Positions 1 through 5,365 of a DNA stretch of 6,051 nucleotides are shown piece after piece. The notes under the pieces were generated by a model. It saw only the letters and a program-made list of their open reading frames with translations. It made no database searches and was not told the origin of the DNA. The DNA is from Flavobacteriaceae bacterium (GTDB lineage Bacteria; Bacteroidota; Bacteroidia; Flavobacteriales; Flavobacteriaceae). Location: NCBI GenBank assembly GCA_018623655.1, contig JAAZVG010000093.1:1-6051 (forward strand). Direction: 5' to 3'. The position numbers and the translations under genes were made by a program. Numbering within the stretch: position 1 is the first letter of the stretch; the number at the start of each line of letters is the position of its first letter.

Positions 1-86
1 ACGATAAAACCTTTATTCGAAAGATGTTCGGCGATTGACTTACCAATTCCAGAAGAAGCTCCAGTAATTAATGCAACTTGTGCCAT
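1..86 (-). CDS. Short-chain dehydrogenase/reductase (SDR), N-terminal part, runs off the left edge
   Basis: Reading the minus strand from the ATG at 86-84 gives 28 codons beginning MAQVALITGASSGIGKSIAE. This is the first beta strand and the TGxxxGIG dinucleotide-binding loop of the Rossmann fold (TGASSGIG, residues 8-15), diagnostic of NAD(P)(H)-dependent classical SDR oxidoreductases in the cytoplasm. The catalytic Tyr-Lys region lies outside the window, so the substrate cannot be judged. The start is well supported because SDRs usually begin within a few residues of the first beta strand. No Shine-Dalgarno is present; the ATG is preceded by a 14-nt pyrimidine tract that directly follows the SRP RNA gene. 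No separate promoter is visible, so the gene may depend on read-through from the SRP RNA promoter. Confidence 0.9.
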   Translation of the reverse strand, partial: MAQVALITGASSGIGKSIAEHLSNKGFI

Positions 87-107
87 AAGAAAAGAAAAAA
101 GGCAAGC
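87..107 (-). terminator. U-tract after the SRP RNA 3' stem (possible leaky intrinsic terminator)
   Basis: On the minus strand the 3' arm of the SRP stem, GCTTGCC (107-101), is followed directly by TTTTTTCTTTTCTT (100-87). A GC-containing stem followed by a U-run resembles an intrinsic terminator, although here the stem is the whole SRP RNA rather than a compact hairpin. The SDR start codon comes immediately after the tract, so termination is either partial or replaced by RNA processing. Confidence 0.5.
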
Positions 108-193
108 AACTACATCGCACCGCTACAACCACATACCCTTGCTGTGTTCCCACCCTGGGGGATTCTGCAGGAGCTGGTCGTGCAGCGCTTGCC
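101..193 (-). ncRNA. ffs: Small bacterial signal recognition particle RNA (4.5S-type SRP RNA)
   Basis: On the minus strand this ~93-nt segment begins GGCAAGC (193-187) and ends GCTTGCC (107-101), which pair as the terminal stem. The apex is a recognisable SRP domain IV: CAGG-GUG-GGAA-CAC-AGCA (157-140), that is, a GGAA tetraloop on a 3-bp stem, followed by the internal loop with CAGG on the 5' side and AGCA on the 3' side that binds the M domain of Ffh. Between apex and base further pairing is possible (CUGCAG with UUGUAG; GCUGCA with UGUAGU). Length and single-hairpin shape fit the small bacterial class lacking an Alu domain. The RNA acts with Ffh and FtsY in co-translational membrane targeting. 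Exact ends are inferred from the stem, the upstream promoter spacing and the downstream U-tract. Confidence 0.9.
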
Positions 194-197
194 AAGA

Positions 198-227
198 CAA
201 AGATAAACCTATTTCTATTTGTCACAA
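198..227 (-). promoter_or_regulatory. Bacteroidota-type promoter of the SRP RNA
   Basis: On the minus strand TATCTTTG (205-198) matches the TAnnTTTG -7 element of Bacteroidota sigma-A promoters exactly. A TTG -33 core lies at 227-225 with a 19-bp spacer, within the usual range. The predicted start, about five bases downstream of the -7 element, falls on G193, the first base of the SRP RNA terminal stem. The agreement between the promoter and the RNA end supports both calls. Confidence 0.8.
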
Positions 228-249
228 TTTTCGCATTAGCGTATTTTCA
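218..249 (+). promoter_or_regulatory. Candidate promoter of the glutaminyl cyclase gene, implying a leaderless mRNA
   Basis: TTTG at 218-221 and TATTTTCA at 242-249 are separated by 20 bp. This is close to the Bacteroidota -33/-7 pattern, with the final G of TAnnTTTG replaced (TATTTTC). The predicted start would fall at about 253-254, on the ATG itself. The -33 element lies only three bases from the -33 element of the opposing SRP RNA promoter. The -7 match is imperfect. Confidence 0.4.
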
Positions 250-253
250 CTTT

Positions 254-1315
254 ATGAAGGCACATTTAAGGATTCATCCTCTGTTACTAGTTCTCACCTT
301 TTTACTTACTGGGTGCGCTTCAAAAATCGAAAGGTTACCTCAAGTGAGTATTCAAAAAGGACAGCAGATTTACCCAGGAGCTAGTATCAAGATCTCTGTT
401 GATTCAAGAATTGATCCCGAATCGGTATCATTTTCAATTGACAACCAAAAACTTGACTATTCAAACGGGCAGCTAAAACTTCCTGATCGTATTTCTATTG
501 GTAAACAAAAAGTTACCACACGATTCTCTTACAATGATAAAATGGAGCAAATGTCTTTAACACTTTCGGTTTACGCTCGTGACAAACCGATAAAAATTGA
601 GACTGAACTCGTAACTACTTATGAACACTCGACTGACTACTACACTCAAGGCTTAGAGTTTGACGGGGATTGGCTCTATGAAAGCACTGGAGGGTTAGGT
701 AAATCATTTATTGTTCGCTACAACCCCTTTACCGGGACAGTTGACAATACCAAAGCCCTTGGTAAAGAAATTTTTGGAGAAGGATTGACAGTTGTTAACG
801 ATAAACTATTTCATCTCACCTGGCAAAACGGGTATGGCACCATACGAAATAAGAAGAACTTCGATTCTATCCAATCATTCGAGTATAGAGGATCCATGGA
901 GGGCTGGGGACTCACTCATGATGAAAATTTTATCTATAAGAGCGACGGATCTGAATTTATATGGAGACTGTCTCAGACGGATGGCTCTGAAATCGACTAC
1001 CTAACTATAAGCTCTCAAAAGTCTTATTTCAAAAACGCCAATGAGCTTGAACTGTTCGGTGATTTTATTTTAAGTAATGTCTATCAGAAGGACAATGTAA
1101 TGGTGATTGACAAAAACACCGGGGCAATTGTGGGTGTTATTGACCTTAGTTCATTAAAAGAACGAATCAAAAAAGACGCCTTTTTTGATCCTCTCAATTC
1201 TGTTTTAAATGGAATTGCCTATCACAAAGAGCGAGAAACCTTCTTCGTTACAGGTAAGAATTGGAACACGTTATTCGAGCTTCGGATTGATTTTAGTCCG
1301 CTAGAAATTAAATAA
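254..1315 (+). CDS. Glutaminyl-peptide cyclotransferase (glutamine cyclotransferase family), lipoprotein
   Basis: The 353-residue protein has a lipoprotein signal: a short basic N-terminus, a hydrophobic stretch (residues 9-18) and the lipobox LLTGC with Cys21. It should be lipid-anchored outside the cytoplasmic membrane. Residues ~30-110 form an N-terminal extension that looks beta-rich, seen in Bacteroidota members. Residues ~115-350 match the plant/bacterial glutamine cyclotransferase beta-propeller: TQGLEFDG (131-138), LYESTGGLG (141-149), FGEGLT (174-179), LTW (188-190), GWGLTHDE (217-224), SDGS (230-233), NELE (263-266), TGAIVGVIDL (289-298), LNGIAY (318-323) and FVTGKNW (331-337). The family converts N-terminal glutamine of peptides to pyroglutamate with release of ammonia; natural substrates here are unknown. 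ATG 254 is the start that provides the signal peptide. There is no Shine-Dalgarno. The last 15 bp overlap the 3' end of glyA on the opposite strand. Confidence 0.92.
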   Translation: MKAHLRIHPLLLVLTFLLTGCASKIERLPQVSIQKGQQIYPGASIKISVDSRIDPESVSFSIDNQKLDYSNGQLKLPDRISIGKQKVTTRFSYNDKMEQMSLTLSVYARDKPIKIETELVTTYEHSTDYYTQGLEFDGDWLYESTGGLGKSFIVRYNPFTGTVDNTKALGKEIFGEGLTVVNDKLFHLTWQNGYGTIRNKKNFDSIQSFEYRGSMEGWGLTHDENFIYKSDGSEFIWRLSQTDGSEIDYLTISSQKSYFKNANELELFGDFILSNVYQKDNVMVIDKNTGAIVGVIDLSSLKERIKKDAFFDPLNSVLNGIAYHKERETFFVTGKNWNTLFELRIDFSPLEIK

Positions 1316-2575
1316 CGGTCTATTCTGCATTAACTCATTTACCTCTTTTCGAACAGCAGCTATTTCAGTTTCATTTGTAACATCTCTGAGCACTCTGTCG
1401 ATAAGTTTGGCTACCTGACCCATCTCGGCCTCGCCGAGCCCTCTTGTTGTTATCGCTGGCGTTCCTAATCGAATACCTGAGGTCACAAATGGAGACTTAT
1501 CATCAAAAGGCACCATATTTTTATTGGCCGTAATATCTGCCTTTTCAAGGGCCTTTTCAGCATCCTTACCGGTTACATCTTTATTTCTGAGATCGATAAG
1601 AATCATGTGATTATCGGTACCTCCAGAGATAATCTGGTATCCTTGACCAACCATCGCACTTCCCAAAGCAGCCGCGTTTTTCTTAACGTTTACCATGTAG
1701 TGCAAGAAATTATCGGTTAACGCCTCCCCGTAGGCAACTGCCTTAGCTGCAATAACATGTTCTAATGGTCCCCCTTGATTACCAGGGAAAACAGCAAGAT
1801 CAAGAAGTGCAGACATTTTGCGTAAACTGCCATCTTTAAGTTTAATTCCAAAAGGATTGTCAAAATCCTCACCCATCATAATCATCCCGCCACGAGGGCC
1901 TCTCAGGGTTTTATGAGTCGTAGTAGTAACTACGTGACAATGTGGTAATGGATCATTTAGTATCCCTTTGGCAATAAGTCCTGAGGGATGAGAAATATCC
2001 GCTAATAAAAGCGCTCCAACCTTATCAGCAATCGCTCTAAAACGAGCAAAATCAATATCACGGGAATAAGCAGACGCCCCTGCTATGATCATCTTAGGGG
2101 ATTCCTTAACCGCAATAGCTTCGATAGCATCATAATCTAACAACCCTGTTTCGCGGTCAACACCATAAAAAGAAGGATGATACAATCTACCTGAAAAGTT
2201 TACCGGAGAACCATGCGTAAGGTGACCACCATGTGATAAATCAAACCCTAGAATCTTGTCACCAGGCGATAGACACGCATGAAACACCGAGGCATTAGCC
2301 TGAGAACCTGAATGCGGCTGAACATTAACATATGCGGCACCAAATAACTCCTTTGCGCGCTCAATAGCAAGATTTTCAATTTGATCTACAACCTCACATC
2401 CCCCGTAATAACGCTTACCAGGGTAACCTTCAGCATACTTGTTGGTCAAAATAGATCCTGCTGCCTCCATCACAGCAGGTGAAGTGAAGTTTTCAGAAGC
2501 AATAAGTTCGATACCTCGTAATTGTCTTGACTGCTCTTTCTGTATTAAATCAAAAATGGGTTGATCACGCTGCAT
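1301..2575 (-). CDS. glyA: Serine hydroxymethyltransferase
   Basis: This is a cytoplasmic PLP enzyme that interconverts serine plus tetrahydrofolate with glycine plus 5,10-methylenetetrahydrofolate, the main entry of one-carbon units. From the ATG at 2575-2573 the protein has 424 residues, the usual length. Visible signatures are ELIASENFTSPAVMEAAGS (residues 23-41), NKYAEGYPGKRYYGGCEVVD (45-64), the QPHSGSQAN PLP-pocket segment (86-94), ADISHPSGLIAKG (192-204) with the PLP-contacting Asp193 and His196, and VVTTTTHKTLRGPRGG (215-230) with Schiff-base Lys222. The reading frame is open for 35 more codons upstream to 2680, but that stretch resembles no SHMT and spans the candidate promoter, so MQRDQPIFDL is preferred. 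The stop codon (TAG) lies inside the 3' end of the convergent glutaminyl cyclase gene. Confidence 0.97.
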   Translation of the reverse strand: MQRDQPIFDLIQKEQSRQLRGIELIASENFTSPAVMEAAGSILTNKYAEGYPGKRYYGGCEVVDQIENLAIERAKELFGAAYVNVQPHSGSQANASVFHACLSPGDKILGFDLSHGGHLTHGSPVNFSGRLYHPSFYGVDRETGLLDYDAIEAIAVKESPKMIIAGASAYSRDIDFARFRAIADKVGALLLADISHPSGLIAKGILNDPLPHCHVVTTTTHKTLRGPRGGMIMMGEDFDNPFGIKLKDGSLRKMSALLDLAVFPGNQGGPLEHVIAAKAVAYGEALTDNFLHYMVNVKKNAAALGSAMVGQGYQIISGGTDNHMILIDLRNKDVTGKDAEKALEKADITANKNMVPFDDKSPFVTSGIRLGTPAITTRGLGEAEMGQVAKLIDRVLRDVTNETEIAAVRKEVNELMQNRPLFNF

Positions 2576-2590
2576 GGTATAAATTTTTAG

Positions 2591-2598
2591 CAAAAATA
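2591..2598 (-). promoter_or_regulatory. Candidate -7 element of the glyA promoter
   Basis: On the minus strand TATTTTTG (2598-2591) matches the Bacteroidota TAnnTTTG -7 consensus exactly and lies 15 bp before the glyA ATG at 2575. It predicts a 5' leader of about ten bases. No good TTG -33 element is seen at 17-23 bp upstream (only TTT at 2617-2615), so the promoter is tentative. Its position supports the shorter glyA start. Confidence 0.45.
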
Positions 2599-2686
2599 CA
2601 ACAGTGAATACTTTAAACCCTTTTGGACAGTGACAGTTTTTAACAGAAATCATATAGATTATTAACTGCCGTATTGTCATCTATTT

Positions 2687-2710
2687 TCTTATAATATAAG
2701 ACATAATGTC
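2687..2710. repeat. Two abutting inverted repeats, possible operator
   Basis: TCTTAT-AAT-ATAAGA (2687-2701) is a perfect 6-bp-arm inverted repeat. It overlaps by two bases a second perfect one, GACAT-A-ATGTC (2700-2710). They lie 60-84 bp upstream of the clpB start. Arms this short in AT-rich DNA often arise by chance, so the operator role is only a suggestion based on their adjacency and position. Confidence 0.35.
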
Positions 2711-2714
2711 AGTA

Positions 2715-2747
2715 TTGCATTTGATTTTCAATTTGGCTTACTGTTTG
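2715..2747 (+). promoter_or_regulatory. Weak candidate promoter of clpB
   Basis: TTG at 2715-2717 is followed 21 bp later by TACTGTTTG (2739-2747), which is TAnnTTTG with one extra base. It would place the transcript start near 2752, giving a leader of about 18 nt. A rival reading pairs TTTG 2732-2735 with TAGTTTAA 2755-2762 (19-bp spacer, poorer -7 match). Neither is a strong match. Confidence 0.25.
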
Positions 2748-2770
2748 ACCTTAGTAGTTTAAAAACGAAT

Positions 2771-2986
2771 ATGATTGATATAAACGCATTTAGTCAAAAG
2801 GTTCAAGAAAGCATTGGAGAAGCCCAAATAATAGCCGAAAGCTTAGACCATACTTCAGTAGAACCCCTTCATTTGCTTAAGGCAAGCTGTAATAAAAATA
2901 CAAGTGAATTCGAATACTGGACAGGATCAAAATCTCAATTTGAGCAGTTTCAAAAAGCCATCGATGCAAGTCTTAATCATTTATGA
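2771..2986 (+). pseudogene. clpB: ClpB N-terminal fragment (first half of the Clp N-domain), ends at an in-frame TGA
   Basis: The 71-codon piece MIDINAFSQKVQESIGEAQI... aligns by eye with the beginning of ClpB proteins: amphipathic helix 1 (residues 5-24) and the hallmark H(x)4EP(x)HLLKA (His27, Glu31-Pro32, HLLKA 34-38). It covers roughly the first of the two helical repeats of the Clp N-domain, the mobile module that helps bind substrates. Residues 40-55 (NKNTSEFEYWTGSK) are shorter and more polar than the usual hydrophobic segment here, perhaps relaxed constraint. The frame stops at TGA 2984-2986 and continues in the same frame, without indel, into the main clpB frame. The family alignment places the stop near the position of Pro in the common 'LP' before the second repeat. 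It is best read as the 5' part of one interrupted gene, though it could yield a free small protein. Confidence 0.75.
2984..2986 (+). other. In-frame TGA interrupting clpB
   Basis: Codon 72 of the full clpB frame is TGA, followed by A. Reading past it gives eight sense codons (KDNGSNLV) and then Met at 3011, in unbroken frame. No other complete gene here ends in TGA (TAA for the cyclase; TAG for glyA, clpB and tetR). Tryptophans in the neighbouring genes are encoded by TGG and no other in-frame TGA is found, so general reassignment of UGA is unlikely. Confidence 0.9.
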
Positions 2987-3010
2987 AAAGACAATGGATC
3001 AAATTTAGTA

Positions 3011-5326
3011 ATGAGTAGTGCCTCAGCTACTGTTTTGACCAGTGCACTCGGAAGAGCGAGAAAGGAAGGTCTCGAGATTGCAACACTTAAACATTTAGTC
3101 ATAGCGCTTCGATCAAAAGGAGGTAAAGCTTCTTCTATTATGAAGGATGCAGGAATCACAGAAGAGCGAATCAACGAAACGCAGAATCCTACGAACTCTC
3201 ATAATGCAGAGAATACGCATTTGTCTCGATATGCGAAAAATTTAAATCAATTGGCTGATAGCGGAAAACTTGACCCGGTTATCGGAAGAGATGATGAAAT
3301 ACGCAGAGTATTGCAAATCTTATCGAGAAGAAGCAAGAATAATCCTGTATTAGTCGGAGAGCCTGGAGTGGGTAAAACTGCAATTATCGAAGGCTTAGCA
3401 CAGCGTATTGTAGCCCGAGATGTTCCAGAAAACTTAAAGGATAAAAAAATCTACAGCCTTGATATGGGACTACTACTAGCTGGGGCGAAATACAAAGGTG
3501 AATTCGAGGAACGACTTAAGACTGTTGTAAAAGAAGTTGGAGAATCTGAAGGTCAAATCATACTTTTTATCGATGAAATCCACACCTTGGTAGGCGCAGG
3601 AGGCGGTTCAGGTGCTATGGATGCAGCAAATATCCTCAAGCCCGCTCTTTCTAGAGGAGAACTAAGAACGATTGGGGCAACAACATTAGATGAATACCAG
3701 AAACACTTCGAAAAAGACAAAGCGTTGGAACGAAGATTTCAAAAGGTGCATGTTGATGAGCCTGATACCGAAAGTGCCATTTCTATCCTTAGAGGACTAA
3801 AAGAAAAATACGAAGCTCATCATAAAGTAAGAATTAAGGATGAAGCGGTAATTAGTTCGGTGATTCTTTCCCAACGTTATATCCCTAGTCGTTTCTTACC
3901 AGACAAAGCTATTGACCTTATGGATGAAGCAGCGTCTAAGCTTAGAATAGAAATCAATTCAAAACCTGAAGAACTCGATATCCTCGATCGAAAAATCATG
4001 CAACTCGAAATTGAGCTTGAAGCAATTAAACGAGAGGGAGATCAAGAAAAATCAAAATCAATTCATCTCGACTTAGCAGAATTGAAGGAAAAGCGAAATC
4101 GTCTTTTCAGTATATGGGAATCAGAACGCAGAGTGATTGACGATTTACAAAAGACCAAGAATCAAATTGAAGAATTGAAACTAGAAGCTGAAAGAGCTGA
4201 ACGAAACGGAGATTATGGCAAGGTAGCTGAAATACGTTATGGTAAAATCAAAGAAAAAGAAGAAATTCTTAAAGATTTGGAAGAGCAAAATATTGAAAGA
4301 AATAATCAATTAATCAAAGAAGAGGTGACCTCTGAGGATATCGCAGAGGTTGTTGCCAAATGGACAGGCATACCGATTCAAAGTCTCGTTACTTCTGAAA
4401 GAGAAAAGCTTTTAAATTTAGAAGAGGAATTAAAAAAGAACCTAATTGGTCAAGACCATGCTATAGAAGCAATTTCGGACGCCATTAGAAGAAGTCGTTC
4501 TGGACTACAAGACGAAAATAAACCCATTGGAAGTTTCCTCTTTTTAGGAACCACTGGGGTCGGTAAAACAGAACTAGCTAAAACGGTTACCGAATTTCTA
4601 TTTAATGACCCTAGCGCTATGACTCGTATTGATATGAGTGAGTACAGCGAAAAACATAGTATAAGCCGATTAGTCGGTGCGCCTCCAGGATATGTTGGAT
4701 ACGAAGAAGGAGGGCAACTAACCGAATCTGTGCGCAGAAAACCCTACTCGGTAATACTACTAGATGAAATCGAAAAGGCACACCCTGAGGTGTTTAATAC
4801 ACTTCTTCATGTATTAGATGATGGCAGATTAACCGATGGTCAAGGTCGAGTAGTGGACTTTAAAAATACCGTGATTATTATGACTAGTAATTTCGGAAGT
4901 CATCTGTGGAATACTTCAGAACCAAACTCACCATCAAAAATTGAATCCATTGAAAAAGAGATTATTGCTGCACTCAAAAAACACCTGAGACCAGAGTTTA
5001 TCAATCGAATAGACGAAATAGTCACCTTTAGACCACTATCAGCAGAGGCTATTCAATCGATTGTAAGAATTCAACTCGATAGAGTAATCGAAAAGATAGA
5101 AACAAAAGAAATCACTCTCGAGGTTAGTGATGAAGCTATTGAAGCTATTGCCAGAATCGGCTTTGATCCAGATTTCGGAGCACGTCCTATCAAAAGGGTC
5201 ATTCAGCGAATGGTAGTCAATGAGCTTTCAAAAAAGTTACTATCAGGAGAAGTAAGCAGTGATGATGTCATACTTGTTGACGCCTTTGACGAAAATGTAG
5301 TCTTAAGAAAGATAAATACCGATTAG
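3011..5326 (+). CDS. clpB: ATP-dependent chaperone ClpB, main part (second half of N-domain, both AAA+ modules, middle domain)
   Basis: ClpB is a cytoplasmic hexameric disaggregase that threads aggregated proteins through its pore with DnaK/DnaJ/GrpE. In this 771-residue frame, residues 1-55 are the second repeat of the Clp N-domain. NBD1 has Walker A GEPGVGKT (116-123), pore motif KYKGEFEER (160-168), Walker B ILFIDE (184-189) and the arginine-finger segment ERRFQ (240-244). The long coiled-coil middle domain (~318-440), with GDYGKVAEIRYGKI, separates ClpB from ClpA and ClpC. NBD2 has Walker A GTTGVGKT (513-520; usually GPTGVGKT), pore loop GYVGYEEGG (560-568) and Walker B VILLDE (581-586). 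GARPIKR (723-729) is sensor 2. No ClpP-binding IGF/IGL loop is seen after TSNFGS, as expected for ClpB. ATG 3011 is the first start in this frame after the TGA at 2984; with the upstream part the gene would encode 851 positions, near the family norm. All ATPase motifs are intact, so selection on the core appears maintained. Confidence 0.93.
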   Translation: MSSASATVLTSALGRARKEGLEIATLKHLVIALRSKGGKASSIMKDAGITEERINETQNPTNSHNAENTHLSRYAKNLNQLADSGKLDPVIGRDDEIRRVLQILSRRSKNNPVLVGEPGVGKTAIIEGLAQRIVARDVPENLKDKKIYSLDMGLLLAGAKYKGEFEERLKTVVKEVGESEGQIILFIDEIHTLVGAGGGSGAMDAANILKPALSRGELRTIGATTLDEYQKHFEKDKALERRFQKVHVDEPDTESAISILRGLKEKYEAHHKVRIKDEAVISSVILSQRYIPSRFLPDKAIDLMDEAASKLRIEINSKPEELDILDRKIMQLEIELEAIKREGDQEKSKSIHLDLAELKEKRNRLFSIWESERRVIDDLQKTKNQIEELKLEAERAERNGDYGKVAEIRYGKIKEKEEILKDLEEQNIERNNQLIKEEVTSEDIAEVVAKWTGIPIQSLVTSEREKLLNLEEELKKNLIGQDHAIEAISDAIRRSRSGLQDENKPIGSFLFLGTTGVGKTELAKTVTEFLFNDPSAMTRIDMSEYSEKHSISRLVGAPPGYVGYEEGGQLTESVRRKPYSVILLDEIEKAHPEVFNTLLHVLDDGRLTDGQGRVVDFKNTVIIMTSNFGSHLWNTSEPNSPSKIESIEKEIIAALKKHLRPEFINRIDEIVTFRPLSAEAIQSIVRIQLDRVIEKIETKEITLEVSDEAIEAIARIGFDPDFGARPIKRVIQRMVVNELSKKLLSGEVSSDDVILVDAFDENVVLRKINTD

Positions 5327-5342
5327 TATTTTGTACATTAGG

Positions 5343-5365
5343 CATCCTCATTGAAAAATAGGATG
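5343..5365 (+). promoter_or_regulatory. Inverted repeat able to pair across the tetR start codon
   Basis: CATCCT (5343-5348) and AGGATG (5360-5365) form a perfect 6-bp stem with an 11-nt loop in the clpB-tetR gap. The right arm contains the proposed tetR ATG (5363-5365) and the AGG just before it, so the hairpin could limit initiation. The stem is short, and the effect is inferred only. Confidence 0.35.

Larger units (their letters stand above)
2576..2770. other. Divergent intergenic region between glyA and clpB
   Basis: This ~195-bp AT-rich spacer must hold the promoters of both divergent transcripts. It contains a glyA -7 candidate, a tandem GACAGT hexamer (2626-2637), two abutting inverted repeats (2687-2710), and three TTTG tetramers spaced exactly 12 bp apart (2720, 2732, 2744). 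I see no convincing coding sequence or structured RNA in it, and no CIRCE-type heat-shock operator. Confidence 0.6.

Noticed and set aside
40..225. 61-codon minus-strand open frame
   Set aside because: It overlaps the SRP RNA and the SDR start in another frame. The product is low in family resemblance, and the RNA structure and promoter explain the region better.
139..384. 81-codon plus-strand open frame
   Set aside because: It lies antisense to the SRP RNA and out of frame over the signal-peptide region of the glutaminyl cyclase. No domain is recognisable.
2626..2637. Tandem GACAGT hexamer repeat
   Set aside because: Only two copies of six bases; expected by chance and not linked to any known site here.
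2576..2680. 35-codon N-terminal extension of glyA
   Set aside because: The extension matches no part of SHMT and crosses the TATTTTTG promoter element. Starting at 2575 gives the standard 424-residue enzyme.
2984..2986. UGA read as selenocysteine or as a genome-wide sense codon
   Set aside because: The aligned family position is not a conserved Cys, Sec or Trp. I see no convincing SECIS-like hairpin just downstream, and no other gene in the window has an in-frame TGA.
2977..3174. 65-codon minus-strand open frame opposite the clpB interruption
   Set aside because: It is the antisense shadow of the clpB N-domain second half. It has no start context or family resemblance.
5351..5362. TTG start for the TetR gene
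   Set aside because: The ATG four codons downstream gives a normal TetR N-terminus; the TTG adds only KNR and has no ribosome-binding support.
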